A stretch of DNA of 47,713 nucleotides from an uncultured Algibacter sp. (GCA_947502405.1 CANMZT010000014.1:71309-119021); one strand, 5' to 3'. Shown: positions 1 to 8,434, numbered from the stretch's first letter. Made by a program: numbers and translations. The notes: a model not told the origin generated them from the letters alone.

Positions 1-710
1 ATGAAAAGTTCTTCTGGGATGGAAACACTTTTAGTTTAGAACATCAAGCATTTATTCCTGTTACAGACCCTATTGAAATGAACAGTACTTGGCAAAATAT
101 AGAACAAAAACTCAAACAACATACAGATTACCCGGAACTGTTTGAAAAAGCTTTTGGTACAAAAACCATAGATTCCAGTTTAGTCACTAAAGCCATAGCA
201 CAATTTGAGCGGACTTTAATTTCTGCAAACTCTAAATTCGATAAGCATCTATTAGGTGAAATTGAGCTAACACCTCAAGAATTAAATGGGTTCAATGTGT
301 TTATGGATGAAGCCAGAGGCGACTGCTTTCATTGCCACGGAAGCGACAAAAACCCTCTTTGGACAGATAATTTGTTTCACAATAACGGTTTAGATGAAAC
401 ATTTACAGACCTAGGATTAGGTGCTGTAACAGGAGACCCTGCAGATAATGGAAAATTTAAATCGCCTTCATTGAGAAATTTAGCATTTACAGCTCCTTAC
501 ATGCACGATGGTAGGTTTACCTCCCTAGAGGACGTCATTAACCATTACAGCGAAGGTTTAAAAAACTCAAGTACTATTGACCCCCTAATGAAAAAGGTAT
601 CACAAGGCGGTGTTGGTTTATCTGAAAATGACAAAGCAGACTTAAAAGCTTTCCTATTATCACTATCTGACAATGAATTTATAAGCAATCCTGAATTTAA
701 AAAGGAATAA
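1..710 (+). CDS. Di-heme cytochrome c peroxidase (MauG/CcpA family), C-terminal part
   Basis: The reading frame is open from base 3, so the gene starts left of the window and about 235 C-terminal residues are visible. The segment opening with FFWDG and continuing to SLEHQAF and DPIEM is the typical stretch between the two heme domains of bacterial di-heme peroxidases. The second heme site CFHCH lies near base 324, and PYMHDGRFTSLEDV near the end is the conserved region with the Met/His environment of the C-terminal heme. The N-terminal heme motif and signal peptide must lie upstream. Known members reduce hydrogen peroxide in the periplasm using c-type cytochromes. Some relatives (MauG) modify proteins instead, and the visible part does not separate these roles. 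Confidence 0.93.
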   Translation, partial: EKFFWDGNTFSLEHQAFIPVTDPIEMNSTWQNIEQKLKQHTDYPELFEKAFGTKTIDSSLVTKAIAQFERTLISANSKFDKHLLGEIELTPQELNGFNVFMDEARGDCFHCHGSDKNPLWTDNLFHNNGLDETFTDLGLGAVTGDPADNGKFKSPSLRNLAFTAPYMHDGRFTSLEDVINHYSEGLKNSSTIDPLMKKVSQGGVGLSENDKADLKAFLLSLSDNEFISNPEFKKE

Positions 711-804
711 TACTACGTTAAAAATGCATTTCATCGAAAATATTATATATTTTGTCTAACATTATATATTTTTAACCATATTACTCATTCAATCAATTCA
801 TTAT

Positions 805-1014
805 ATGAATAATAGAATAACATCTAATCTTTTCTGCTCCACTTATGGGCATAATTATTTTCGATTGAGTAATGCGAATGCTAATACTCCTGAATTAATC
901 TGTAAATGTTGTAAGGGCTACTTTAAATTTGAAAATAATGGTTCTATATCTCCTGTTTCTCCTAAAGAGAACGAAAGATTCTCCTCAATGCTCTACAGAA
1001 AGCAAACGGCTTAA
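805..1014 (+). CDS. Small Cys/His-rich protein of unknown function
   Basis: A 69-residue protein with ATG start. It has a compact N-terminal module: FCSTYGH near residues 10-16, then CKCC near 33-36, followed by GYFKFENNGSI. The spacing resembles small zinc-binding modules in which a Cys plus a His (C-x3-GH) and a C-x-C-C knuckle hold one metal. The C-terminus is polar and rich in Ser, Pro and Arg. No signal peptide or membrane segment is visible. It stands alone between the peroxidase and the suf operon, about 95 bases from the former and 215 from the latter. The composition and clustered Cys/His argue that it is a real gene rather than a chance frame. Function is unknown and the metal binding is inferred. 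Confidence 0.6.
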   Translation: MNNRITSNLFCSTYGHNYFRLSNANANTPELICKCCKGYFKFENNGSISPVSPKENERFSSMLYRKQTA

Positions 1015-1156
1015 TTCTTCTACATCTCAGTAGTTTTCAAAATAAAATAGTGGGTTAACCATCTAACTATTAGACCACAATCAATTCATAAGAAAAACCT
1101 ATAAAACCATATATTAATATAATGTTAGGTTATTCGATATTCACTGACTTATATTG

Positions 1157-1164
1157 TATATTTG
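1157..1164 (+). promoter_or_regulatory. -7 box of the suf operon promoter
   Basis: TATATTTG matches the Bacteroidota -7 consensus TAnnTTTG and lies about 65 bases before the sufA-like ATG. No convincing TTG sits at the -33 position, so a weak or regulated promoter is possible. I see no clear Fe-S or iron regulator site. Confidence 0.45.
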
Positions 1165-1229
1165 TGCTCTATTTAGAAACTGTCTTAATAAATTATACAG
1201 GGCAAAACTAAATTTAATAACAAAATAAT

Positions 1230-1559
1230 ATGATAAAAGTCTCTGATACAGCTAAAAAGAAAGTTGTTGAGCTTATGACCGATGATGGTTATAATGCTAC
1301 TACAGATTATGTTCGTGTTGGTGTAAAAAGTGGCGGTTGTTCAGGTTTATCTTATGATTTAAAATTTGATAAAGAGCAACAAGAAGACGATAAAGTTTTT
1401 GAAGATAATGGTGTAAAAATCATAGTTGACAAAAAAAGTTTTTTATATCTCATAGGTACAACATTAGAATATTCAGGTGGTTTAAACGGAACAGGTTTCG
1501 TTTTTAACAACCCTAACGCCAACCGCACATGTGGTTGTGGCGAATCATTTTCATTATAA
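1230..1559 (+). CDS. sufA: HesB/IscA/SufA-type iron-sulfur cluster carrier
   Basis: A 109-residue A-type carrier. The three conserved cysteines are present: Cys37 in SGGCSGLSY, and Cys101 and Cys103 in the C-terminal CGCGESF. Members of this family receive Fe-S clusters from scaffold proteins and pass them to apo-enzymes in the cytoplasm. It is the first gene of the suf operon and ends 12 bases before sufB, so the two are surely co-transcribed. Length is normal for the family. Sequence alone cannot say whether it is functionally SufA, IscA or ErpA. The operon context favours SufA. Confidence 0.93.
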   Translation: MIKVSDTAKKKVVELMTDDGYNATTDYVRVGVKSGGCSGLSYDLKFDKEQQEDDKVFEDNGVKIIVDKKSFLYLIGTTLEYSGGLNGTGFVFNNPNANRTCGCGESFSL

Positions 1560-1571
1560 ATAAGAAAAAAT

Positions 1572-3020
1572 ATGTCGAAGTATACAGAAGATGATCTTCG
1601 CGAAGAATTAAAAACCAAAGAATACGAATACGGTTTTTATACAGATATTGAATCGGATACCTTTCCAAATGGTTTAAACGAAGATATCGTTCGTGCCATT
1701 TCTAAAAAGAAAGAAGAACCAAACTGGATGACCGAATGGCGTTTGGAAGCATTTCGCGTTTGGAAAAACATGGAAGAACCAGAATGGGCTAACGTACATT
1801 ATGAGAAACCAGATTTTCAAGGAATCTCTTATTATTCTGCTCCCAATAGCAAACCTAAATATGATAGTTTGGATGAAGTTGACCCAGAATTACTGGCAAC
1901 TTTTGAAAAATTAGGAATTTCTTTAGATGAGCAAAAGAAGTTAGCTGGTGTTGCTATGGATGTAGTGGTTGATTCGGTTTCTGTAGCTACAACATTTAAA
2001 AAGACGCTTGCAGAACAAGGTATTATTTTTATGAGTATTTCTGAAGCTATCAAGGAGCATCCAGAGCTAGTAAAGAAATACATAGGTACCGTTGTTCCTC
2101 AAAAGGACAATTTTTATGCGGCTTTAAATTCAGCTGTATTTAGTGATGGATCATTCTGTTACATTCCAAAAGGCGTGCGATGCCCTATGGAATTATCTAC
2201 ATACTTCAGAATTAATCAAGCAGGAACTGGGCAGTTTGAAAGAACATTAGTAATCGCAGATGAAGGGAGCTATGTAAGTTATCTTGAAGGGTGTACAGCT
2301 CCCAGTCGTGATGAAAATCAATTACACGCTGCTGTTGTTGAGTTAATTGCTTTGGATGATGCCGAAATTAAATACTCAACAGTTCAAAACTGGTTCCCTG
2401 GTAATGCAGAAGGTAAAGGGGGCGTATATAACTTTGTAACCAAAAGAGGTTTGTGTGAAACCAATGCTAAAATTTCTTGGACGCAAGTTGAAACAGGTTC
2501 TGCAGTTACATGGAAATACCCAAGTTGTATACTAAAAGGAGATAATTCAGTAGGTGAATTTTATTCTATTGCTGTAACTAATAACTATCAGCAAGCTGAT
2601 ACAGGTACTAAAATGGTTCACTTAGGTAAGAACACAAAGTCAACAATTATTTCCAAAGGGATTTCAGCAGGAAAATCTCAAAACAGTTACAGAGGTTTAG
2701 TTCAAATAAACTCAAGAGCAGAAAACGCACGTAACTTTTCACAGTGTGATAGTTTATTGATGGGTAATGAATGTGGAGCACATACTTTCCCATATATAGA
2801 AGCAAAAAACAAAACTGCAAAAATAGAACACGAAGCTACAACTAGTAAAATTGGTGAAGACCAAATTTTCTATTGTAACCAACGTGGTATAGATACAGAA
2901 AAAGCAATAGCCTTAATAGTAAATGGTTTTAGTAAAGAAGTTTTAAATAAACTACCTATGGAATTTGCTGTTGAAGCCCAAAAATTATTAGAAATAAGTT
3001 TAGAAGGTTCAGTAGGATAA
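1572..3020 (+). CDS. sufB: Fe-S cluster assembly scaffold SufB
   Basis: A 482-residue SufB of normal length. The N-terminal region is followed by a right-handed beta-helix core recognisable by [28 protein letters not shown] and the C-terminal stretch [30 protein letters not shown]. The Glu in IEHEATTS and the Cys in FYCNQRG occupy the region that carries cluster-assembly residues in studied SufB proteins. SufB forms the SufBC2D complex, on which clusters are built from cysteine sulfur and iron. It is followed after a few bases by a lipoprotein gene and then sufC. Confidence 0.98.
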   Translation: MSKYTEDDLREELKTKEYEYGFYTDIESDTFPNGLNEDIVRAISKKKEEPNWMTEWRLEAFRVWKNMEEPEWANVHYEKPDFQGISYYSAPNSKPKYDSLDEVDPELLATFEKLGISLDEQKKLAGVAMDVVVDSVSVATTFKKTLAEQGIIFMSISEAIKEHPELVKKYIGTVVPQKDNFYAALNSAVFSDGSFCYIPKGVRCPMELSTYFRINQAGTGQFERTLVIADEGSYVSYLEGCTAPSRDENQLHAAVVELIALDDAEIKYSTVQNWFPGNAEGKGGVYNFVTKRGLCETNAKISWTQVETGSAVTWKYPSCILKGDNSVGEFYSIAVTNNYQQADTGTKMVHLGKNTKSTIISKGISAGKSQNSYRGLVQINSRAENARNFSQCDSLLMGNECGAHTFPYIEAKNKTAKIEHEATTSKIGEDQIFYCNQRGIDTEKAIALIVNGFSKEVLNKLPMEFAVEAQKLLEISLEGSVG

Positions 3021-3038
3021 TAATAATTGAAATCAAAA

Positions 3039-3458
3039 ATGAAAAAAATACTTTTTATCTCATTATTCTTAACAGCAATAGTAAGCTGCAAAAATGAGGC
3101 TAAATCAGAACAAAAAGAAGTCGAAACTGAAGTTGAAAGTAACGAAAAAACTGCTAAGCAGAATGATGGTTTAACACTACTTCAAGGTCAATTTGTGCAT
3201 TATGATGGTGCTGCTGTTTTACAAACACGCGATGAAATTTATGGAGTTCTTTTAACTGATAAATTGGAAGTACTTGACGAAAAAGCGCAAGTATTCAAAA
3301 AAGAACCAACTGATATGGTTTTTGTTGAAATCCGTGGTAAAATCTCTACTGAAAAACATGATAAAATTCTTTGGGAGAATAAGGTAGAAGTTGTTGAAAT
3401 ACTAAACGTTCAACCTACTCAGATAGAAGATAAAGAAACAATAAAATTAGGAAGCTAA
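3039..3458 (+). CDS. Small lipoprotein embedded in the suf operon
   Basis: A 139-residue protein starting at ATG 3039. An in-frame TTG 12 bases earlier is less likely because the signal peptide begins MKKILFISLF. The lipobox TAIVSC puts the acylated Cys at residue 17, after which comes a Lys/Glu-rich linker (about residues 18-45). The remaining ~90 residues are predicted to be beta-rich (GQFVHYDGAAVLQTRDEIYGVLL, MVFVEIRGKI). This looks like a small OB- or NlpE-like barrel, but I cannot place it in a family. It starts 19 bases after sufB and ends 5 bases before sufC, so it is co-transcribed with cytosolic Suf genes although its product must be exported. No Cys remains in the mature domain, so direct cluster binding is unlikely. 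Confidence 0.85.
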   Translation: MKKILFISLFLTAIVSCKNEAKSEQKEVETEVESNEKTAKQNDGLTLLQGQFVHYDGAAVLQTRDEIYGVLLTDKLEVLDEKAQVFKKEPTDMVFVEIRGKISTEKHDKILWENKVEVVEILNVQPTQIEDKETIKLGS

Positions 3459-3463
3459 AAGCT

Positions 3464-4216
3464 ATGTTAAAAATAAATAATTTACACGCAAACATTGAAG
3501 ACAAGAGTATCCTGAAAGGTATTAACCTTGAAGTAAAACCAGGTGAAGTACATGCTATTATGGGGCCTAATGGTTCTGGAAAAAGTACTTTAGCATCTGT
3601 TATTGCAGGAAAGGAAGAATACGAAGTTACTGAAGGAAACATTGTTTTTGAAGGTGAAGACATTGAAGAGTTAGCAGCAGAAGAGCGTGCTCACAAAGGT
3701 GTATTCTTATCGTTCCAATATCCCGTTGAAATCCCTGGAGTTTCAGTAACTAACTTCATGAAAACAGCTATCAACGAATCTAGAAAGGCTAAAGGTTTAG
3801 ATGATATGCCTGCTAAAGATATGTTAAAGTTGATTCGTGAAAAATCAGAGTTACTAGAAATAGACCGAAAGTTTTTATCGCGTTCATTAAACGAAGGTTT
3901 TTCAGGTGGAGAAAAGAAACGTAATGAAATCTTTCAAATGGCTATGCTTGAGCCTAAATTAGCTATTCTCGATGAAACGGATTCCGGTTTGGATATTGAC
4001 GCATTACGAATTGTAGCAAATGGTGTTAATAAATTAAAAAGTAAAGACAATGCAGTTGTTGTAATTACGCATTACCAACGCTTGTTAGACCATATTGTTC
4101 CAGATTATGTTCACGTACTTTACAACGGAAAAATTGTAAAATCAGGTTCAAAAGAATTGGCACATGAATTAGAAGCCAAAGGTTACGATTGGATAAAAGA
4201 AGAAGTTGGCGCATAG
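3464..4216 (+). CDS. sufC: Fe-S assembly ATPase SufC
   Basis: A 250-residue ABC-type ATPase. Walker A is GPNGSGKST (about residues 34-42), the signature is SGGEKKRNEI, Walker B is LAILDETDSGLD, and the switch His is in VVITHYQRLL. SufC binds SufB and SufD and its ATP cycle remodels the scaffold. The DETDSGLD Walker B and the signature followed by KKRNE are characteristic of SufC rather than transport ABC proteins. The 3' end contains an inverted GGCGC/GCGCC just around the stop codon. Confidence 0.98.
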   Translation: MLKINNLHANIEDKSILKGINLEVKPGEVHAIMGPNGSGKSTLASVIAGKEEYEVTEGNIVFEGEDIEELAAEERAHKGVFLSFQYPVEIPGVSVTNFMKTAINESRKAKGLDDMPAKDMLKLIREKSELLEIDRKFLSRSLNEGFSGGEKKRNEIFQMAMLEPKLAILDETDSGLDIDALRIVANGVNKLKSKDNAVVVITHYQRLLDHIVPDYVHVLYNGKIVKSGSKELAHELEAKGYDWIKEEVGA

Positions 4217-4258
4217 CGCCAGTAACCGGTTTTCAGCCGCTGTAAACAGTCGTAACAA

Positions 4259-4291
4259 CTGAATACTGAATACTGAATACTGAATACTGAA
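4259..4291 (+). repeat. Tandem heptamer repeat (CTGAATA)4.7 before sufD
   Basis: Four exact copies of CTGAATA start at 4259, 4266, 4273 and 4280, followed by CTGAA. The array ends 4 bases before the sufD ATG at 4296. It therefore occupies the ribosome-binding region of sufD. Copy number of such an array can change by slippage. Confidence 0.95.
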
Positions 4292-4295
4292 AAAC

Positions 4296-5609
4296 ATGGA
4301 TTTAAAAGAAAAATTAGTTTCATCATTTTTAGCATTTGAAAATAGTGTTGATATCGATGCTTATGCACATGATGTTAGGACGGATGCTATAAAAATATTC
4401 GAAGAAAAAGGTTTTCCTTCTAAAAAAGAAGAAGCATGGAAATACACATCTTTAAATAGCATCTTAAAGGAAGATTATAGTGTATTCCCTAAGCAAGAAA
4501 ATGCCTTAGAATACCCTCAGGTAAAAAAGTACTTTATCCACGATATTGATACGTACAAAATTATTTTTATTGATGGTAAATACTCATCGCACCTATCGCA
4601 AACCACTCATGATGGCATAGATGTATGTTTAATGTCTGCTGCGTTAAGCAAACCAAAGTATCAACTAATTATTGAAAACTATTTTAATAAAGCAGCTGAA
4701 AAAGACAGTTTAACCTCATTAAACACAGCTTTTTCCAGTGAAGGTGCTTACATACACATACCAAAAAATAAGATTGTAGAAAAACCAATTCAAATCATAC
4801 ATTTCTCAACAGGAAATGAGTCTGCAACCATGTTGCAACCTCGTAATTTAGTTGTAGTTGATGAGAATTCCCATGTTCAAATTATCGAACGCCACCAAAG
4901 TTTAACTGGCAATCCTGTTTTAACAAATAGTGTTACAGAAATTTTTGCTAATAAACGTGCTATAGTCGATTATTACAAAATTCAAAACGATAATGAAAAC
5001 GCTTCTCTAATCGATAATACATTTATCAACCAAAAAAGAGAAAGCCTTGCATCAGTACACACATTTGCTTTTGGAGGTAAACTTACACGTAATAATCTAA
5101 ACTTTTACCAAAACGGCGAGCGTATAGATTCAACCTTAAAAGGTATAACCATTATTGGCGACAAACAGCATGTAGATCACAACACCTTAGTGCATCACAT
5201 CGAGCCTAATTGTGAAAGTCATCAAGACTACAAGGGCATATTTGATGATAAATCAACTGGGGTTTTCAATGGTAAAGTTGTGGTTGAAAAAGAAGCACAA
5301 AAAACCAATGCATTTCAAGCCAACAATAATATACTAATAAGCGACAAAGCATCTATAAATACCAAACCGCAATTAGAAATTTTTGCTGATGATGTAAAAT
5401 GTTCACACGGTTGTACCATTGGCCAGCTAGATGAAAGCGCTATGTTTTACATGCGTTCACGTGGTATTCCAGAGAAGGAAGCCAAAGCGTTGTTAATGTT
5501 TGCGTTTAGCAATAATGTACTAGAATCGGTTAAAATTCCAGAATTAAAACAACGTATTACCAAGATAATCGCCAATAAGTTGGGTGTTAATATTGGGTTT
5601 GATTTATAA
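4296..5609 (+). CDS. sufD: Fe-S assembly protein SufD
   Basis: A 437-residue SufD. The N-terminal helical domain (about residues 1-110, with KEEAWKYTSL) is followed by the beta-helix core. The C-terminal signature SINTKPQLEIFADDVKCSHG with CTIGQLDESAMFYMRSRGI contains the conserved His of the CSHG motif, which faces SufB in the known SufBCD complex. SufD is a SufB paralogue that completes the scaffold and is needed for iron entry. The gene is separated from sufC by 79 bases that carry the heptamer repeat. Confidence 0.98.
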   Translation: MDLKEKLVSSFLAFENSVDIDAYAHDVRTDAIKIFEEKGFPSKKEEAWKYTSLNSILKEDYSVFPKQENALEYPQVKKYFIHDIDTYKIIFIDGKYSSHLSQTTHDGIDVCLMSAALSKPKYQLIIENYFNKAAEKDSLTSLNTAFSSEGAYIHIPKNKIVEKPIQIIHFSTGNESATMLQPRNLVVVDENSHVQIIERHQSLTGNPVLTNSVTEIFANKRAIVDYYKIQNDNENASLIDNTFINQKRESLASVHTFAFGGKLTRNNLNFYQNGERIDSTLKGITIIGDKQHVDHNTLVHHIEPNCESHQDYKGIFDDKSTGVFNGKVVVEKEAQKTNAFQANNNILISDKASINTKPQLEIFADDVKCSHGCTIGQLDESAMFYMRSRGIPEKEAKALLMFAFSNNVLESVKIPELKQRITKIIANKLGVNIGFDL

Positions 5610-5624
5610 TATTTTTATTTGAAG

Positions 5625-5670
5625 CTATTTCCCGCTATCCGCTATATCTTTTTGCAAAAAAGCAAAAAAG
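5625..5670 (+). repeat. Partial dispersed intergenic repeat between sufD and sufS
   Basis: The stretch CTATTTCCCGCTATCCGC and following TATATCTTTTTG shares the 13-mer CGCTATATCTTTT with the inner part of the large repeat at 14206-14374, where it reads on the opposite strand. It also contains the palindrome TTTTTGCAAAAA. It looks like a remnant of the same repeat family. Confidence 0.5.
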
Positions 5671-5722
5671 GTTAAGACTATGATAATAGCCGAACGGCGA
5701 CTACGGGGTTAACCTATCTGCC

Positions 5723-6937
5723 ATGTTTAATGTAGACACCATACGAAAAGACTTCCCGATACTTTTTCGAAAAGTAAACGGCAAACCTTTAGTGTATTTT
5801 GATAATGCTGCAACCTCTCAAACACCGCAACAGGTTATTGATGTGATTGTAGATTATTATTCAAACTACAACGCAAACATACATCGTGGAGTACACACAT
5901 TAAGTCAAGAAGCAACTGATTTATACGAAGCTTCAAGACAAAAAATACAAGCACATTTTAATGCAAAGTTCCCGCACGAAATTATTTTTACTTCGGGCAC
6001 AACACACGGTATAAACCTTGTAGCAAATGGATTCTCTTCATTATTAAAAAAAGGAGACGAAATAATAGTTTCAGCCTTAGAACATCATAGTAATATTGTG
6101 CCTTGGCAAATGCTTTGTGAACGCACAGGAGCTACTTTAAAAGTAATTCCGATGAATGAAGACGGTGAACTTATTATGTCTGAATTCGATAAACTTGTAT
6201 CCCAGAACACAAAACTTGTTTTCGTTAACCACATATCAAATGCTTTAGGAACCATAAACCCTATTGAATACATCATTGAAAAAGCACATAACGTTGGAGC
6301 AGCTGTTTTGATTGATGGCGCACAATCTGCACCACACATTAAACCAAATGTTCAAGCTTTAGATGTAGATTTCTATGTAACCTCAGCTCACAAAATTTGT
6401 GGACCAACAGGTGTTGGTATGCTTTACGGAAAAGAGGCATGGTTAAAAAAACTACCTCCATATCAAGGCGGTGGCGAAATGATTGCCGAAGTTACCTTTG
6501 AAAAAACAACCTACGCAGATTTACCACATAAATTCGAAGCAGGAACGCCTAATATTTGCGGTGGCATTGCTTTTGGAGCAGCAATTAACTATATGAACAA
6601 CATAGGTTTCGACAACATCGCAAACTATGAAAATGAGCTTCTAGAATACGGCACAAAAAAACTGCTTGAAATAGAAGGTTTAAAAATCTACGGCACTTCT
6701 AAACACAAAACATCTGTAATTTCTTTTAATTTAGAAGGCATCCACCCTTACGATGTTGGCACCATTTTAGATAAGTTAGGAATAGCGGTTAGAACAGGAC
6801 ACCATTGCGCACAACCCATTATGGATTTCTATAAAATCCCTGGAACTGTTCGTGCTTCATTTGCATTTTACAATACTAAAGCAGAAATAGATGCATTAGT
6901 TGAAGGTGTTAGGAAAGCTAAAATGATGTTGTCTTAA
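5723..6937 (+). CDS. sufS: Group II cysteine desulfurase SufS
   Basis: A 404-residue PLP enzyme. Lys224 in TSAHKICGPTGVG is the Schiff-base lysine, His121/122 (LEHHSN) and the DGAQ segment near 198-201 form the cofactor pocket, and Cys362 in RTGHHCAQP is the catalytic persulfide cysteine in the short loop typical of group II enzymes. It takes sulfur from L-cysteine, giving alanine, and passes it to SufE. The gap of 113 bases from sufD holds a repeat remnant but no terminator, so read-through is expected. Confidence 0.98.
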   Translation: MFNVDTIRKDFPILFRKVNGKPLVYFDNAATSQTPQQVIDVIVDYYSNYNANIHRGVHTLSQEATDLYEASRQKIQAHFNAKFPHEIIFTSGTTHGINLVANGFSSLLKKGDEIIVSALEHHSNIVPWQMLCERTGATLKVIPMNEDGELIMSEFDKLVSQNTKLVFVNHISNALGTINPIEYIIEKAHNVGAAVLIDGAQSAPHIKPNVQALDVDFYVTSAHKICGPTGVGMLYGKEAWLKKLPPYQGGGEMIAEVTFEKTTYADLPHKFEAGTPNICGGIAFGAAINYMNNIGFDNIANYENELLEYGTKKLLEIEGLKIYGTSKHKTSVISFNLEGIHPYDVGTILDKLGIAVRTGHHCAQPIMDFYKIPGTVRASFAFYNTKAEIDALVEGVRKAKMMLS

Positions 6938-6970
6938 ATTCTTATCGTATTTTTGTTTAAAATTGAAACC

Positions 6971-7393
6971 ATGAGTATTGAAGACATTCAAAACGAAATA
7001 ATAGACGAATTCTCGATGTTTGAAGATTGGGAAGAACGTTACCAATATATGATTGATTTAGGGAAAGAATTACCCCTAATTGACGATGAATACAAAACCG
7101 ATAATAACATTATAAAGGGTTGCCAAAGTAAAGTATGGGTGCATGCTGAAATGAATGATAATAAAATTGAGTTTACGGCTGATAGTGATGCTATAATTAC
7201 TAAAGGCATTATTGCCATTTTAATTAGAACATTCTCAAATCAACACCCAAAAGATATTATTGATGCAGACACTGATTTTATTGATAAAATTGGATTGAAG
7301 GAACACTTATCTCCAACCCGAGCTAATGGTTTAGTAAGTATGGTGAAACAATTAAAAATGTATGCTATAGCGTACCAAACACAACTTAATTAG
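6971..7393 (+). CDS. sufE: Sulfur-transfer protein SufE
   Basis: A 140-residue SufE starting at ATG 6971. The longer frame begins with a TTG six codons upstream and is not needed. Cys51 in IIKGCQSKVWV is the acceptor cysteine, at the same position as in the E. coli protein. SufE takes the persulfide from SufS and delivers it to the SufBCD scaffold. It lies 33 bases after sufS in the same operon. Confidence 0.96.
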   Translation: MSIEDIQNEIIDEFSMFEDWEERYQYMIDLGKELPLIDDEYKTDNNIIKGCQSKVWVHAEMNDNKIEFTADSDAIITKGIIAILIRTFSNQHPKDIIDADTDFIDKIGLKEHLSPTRANGLVSMVKQLKMYAIAYQTQLN

Positions 7394-7408
7394 TTTATGT
7401 GTTGATGC

Positions 7409-7459
7409 GTTTAATCGTTGATGCGACGACTAAACAAATAAACGACTAAACGATTAAAC
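7409..7459 (+). repeat. Inverted and degenerate tandem repeat before sufT
   Basis: The arms GTTTAATCGTT (7409-7419) and AACGATTAAAC (7449-7459) are exact reverse complements separated by 29 bases. The interval and the second arm consist of degenerate copies of ACGACTAAAC. The structure fills almost the whole sufE-sufT gap and ends 11 bases before the sufT ATG. Confidence 0.85.
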
Positions 7460-7470
7460 AAATTAAAGTT

Positions 7471-7794
7471 ATGAGTGAACAGATAGACACAGCCGAATTA
7501 GGCGAAAAAATAGTAAACGTTTTAAAAACGATTTACGATCCAGAAATACCAGTTGATATTTATGAATTAGGTTTAATTTATGATGTATTTGTTAATGAAG
7601 ATTATGATGTAAAAATCTTAATGACGCTAACAACACCTAACTGCCCCGTGGCAGAAACTTTGCCTTTGGAGGTAGAAGAAAAAGTAAAATCGCTTAATGC
7701 TGTTAAAGATGCCAAAGTTGAAATTACATTCGACCCACCTTGGACTCAAGATTTAATGAGCGAAGAGGCAAAGTTGGAATTAGGCATGCTTTAA
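7471..7794 (+). CDS. sufT: MIP18/DUF59 family Fe-S maturation protein (SufT-like)
   Basis: A 107-residue protein of the MIP18 (DUF59) family. The motif YDPEIPVDIYELGLIYDV spans residues 22-39, and the conserved Cys58 sits in TTPNCPVAETLP. Members assist Fe-S cluster delivery or maturation, and a copy in suf operons is commonly called SufT. It follows sufE in the same operon. The precise function in Bacteroidota is inferred from the family and the context. Confidence 0.92.
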   Translation: MSEQIDTAELGEKIVNVLKTIYDPEIPVDIYELGLIYDVFVNEDYDVKILMTLTTPNCPVAETLPLEVEEKVKSLNAVKDAKVEITFDPPWTQDLMSEEAKLELGML

Positions 7795-7830
7795 TTCTAT
7801 ATTCAATAAGCAATTAAATACCTAAACCCG

Positions 7831-7856
7831 ATGTAGCCTTGAGCGCAATCGAAGGT
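7831..7856 (+). repeat. REP-like GAGCGCAATCGAAGG element
   Basis: The sequence GCCTTGAGCGCAATCGAAGG, with imperfect CCTT/AAGG arms, matches a pattern (CCTGAGCGCAGTCGAAGG) that I recall as a dispersed intergenic repeat in many bacteria. It lies just before the DUF2480 start codon and would be translated if the upstream TTG were used. Confidence 0.55.
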
Positions 7857-7865
7857 CTCCTAAAC

Positions 7866-8372
7866 ATGAAAGACGAAATCATAAACCGCGTTGCAAACAG
7901 CAAATTAATTACCATCGACCTTGAAGATTTTTATCCTGAAGGTAAGCGCGTATTGTTTGATATTAAAGATTGGCTATTTGAAGGTTTTGTACTTCGAGAA
8001 AAGGATTTTAGACAACAAGTCTCAGAATTTGATTGGAGTATTTATCAAGATGCGCATGTAGCACTAGCTTGTAGTTCTGATGCTATTATACCAGGTTGGG
8101 CATATATGCTTTTAAGTATTCAACTAGAACCTTTTGCCAAAACAATAATTATTGGAAATTTAGAACAATTGGAAACGTCTATTTATCAAGATATAATAAA
8201 CGATTTAGATGTTTCTGAATATGAAGGTAAGCCTATAATAGTTAAAGGTTGTTCTAACAAACCAGTACCTCAAAATGCCTATATCTTGCTTTCCAATAAA
8301 CTAAAATCTGTTGCAAAGTCAATTATGTATGGCGAAGCTTGCTCTTCTGTTCCTCTCTACAAAAAGAAATAA
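7866..8372 (+). CDS. DUF2480 family protein
   Basis: A 168-residue cytosolic protein starting at ATG 7866 (MKDEIINRV). The longer frame starts at a TTG inside a REP-like repeat and is unlikely. The conserved N-terminal part is SKLITIDLEDFYPEGKRVLFDIKDWLFEG, followed by LREKDFR. The middle has DAHVALACSSDAIIPGWAYM and the C-terminus KGCSNKPVPQNAYI. DUF2480 proteins occur in Bacteroidota, often at the end of suf operons as here, which suggests a role in Fe-S metabolism, but no activity is established. Cys residues at CSS, GCS and EACS could be of interest. It is co-directional with sufT, 71 bases away. Confidence 0.9.
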   Translation: MKDEIINRVANSKLITIDLEDFYPEGKRVLFDIKDWLFEGFVLREKDFRQQVSEFDWSIYQDAHVALACSSDAIIPGWAYMLLSIQLEPFAKTIIIGNLEQLETSIYQDIINDLDVSEYEGKPIIVKGCSNKPVPQNAYILLSNKLKSVAKSIMYGEACSSVPLYKKK

Positions 8373-8434
8373 TATTAAAGTGACTTAAAAACTTAAAAGG
8401 GGTCATAGAATAAAGTAGTTTCAAAAGAAACCGC

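Noticed and set aside
1051-1064. Shared GGGTTAACC(T)ATCT at 1052 and 5706 as a common regulatory site of the suf genes
   Set aside because: There are only two short occurrences with different spacing. The second lies within a few bases of the sufS start and the first far from any start. Chance is likely.
1015-1229. tRNA or small RNA gene before the suf operon
   Set aside because: No cloverleaf or stable structure can be drawn. Only the -7 box at 1157 stands out.
4259-4291. CRISPR-like array
   Set aside because: The units are 7 bases in direct tandem without spacers, so it is a simple tandem repeat.
4183-4368. Minus-strand open frame across the heptamer array
   Set aside because: It is created by the repeat itself and covers the ends of sufC and sufD. 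It has no protein-like features.
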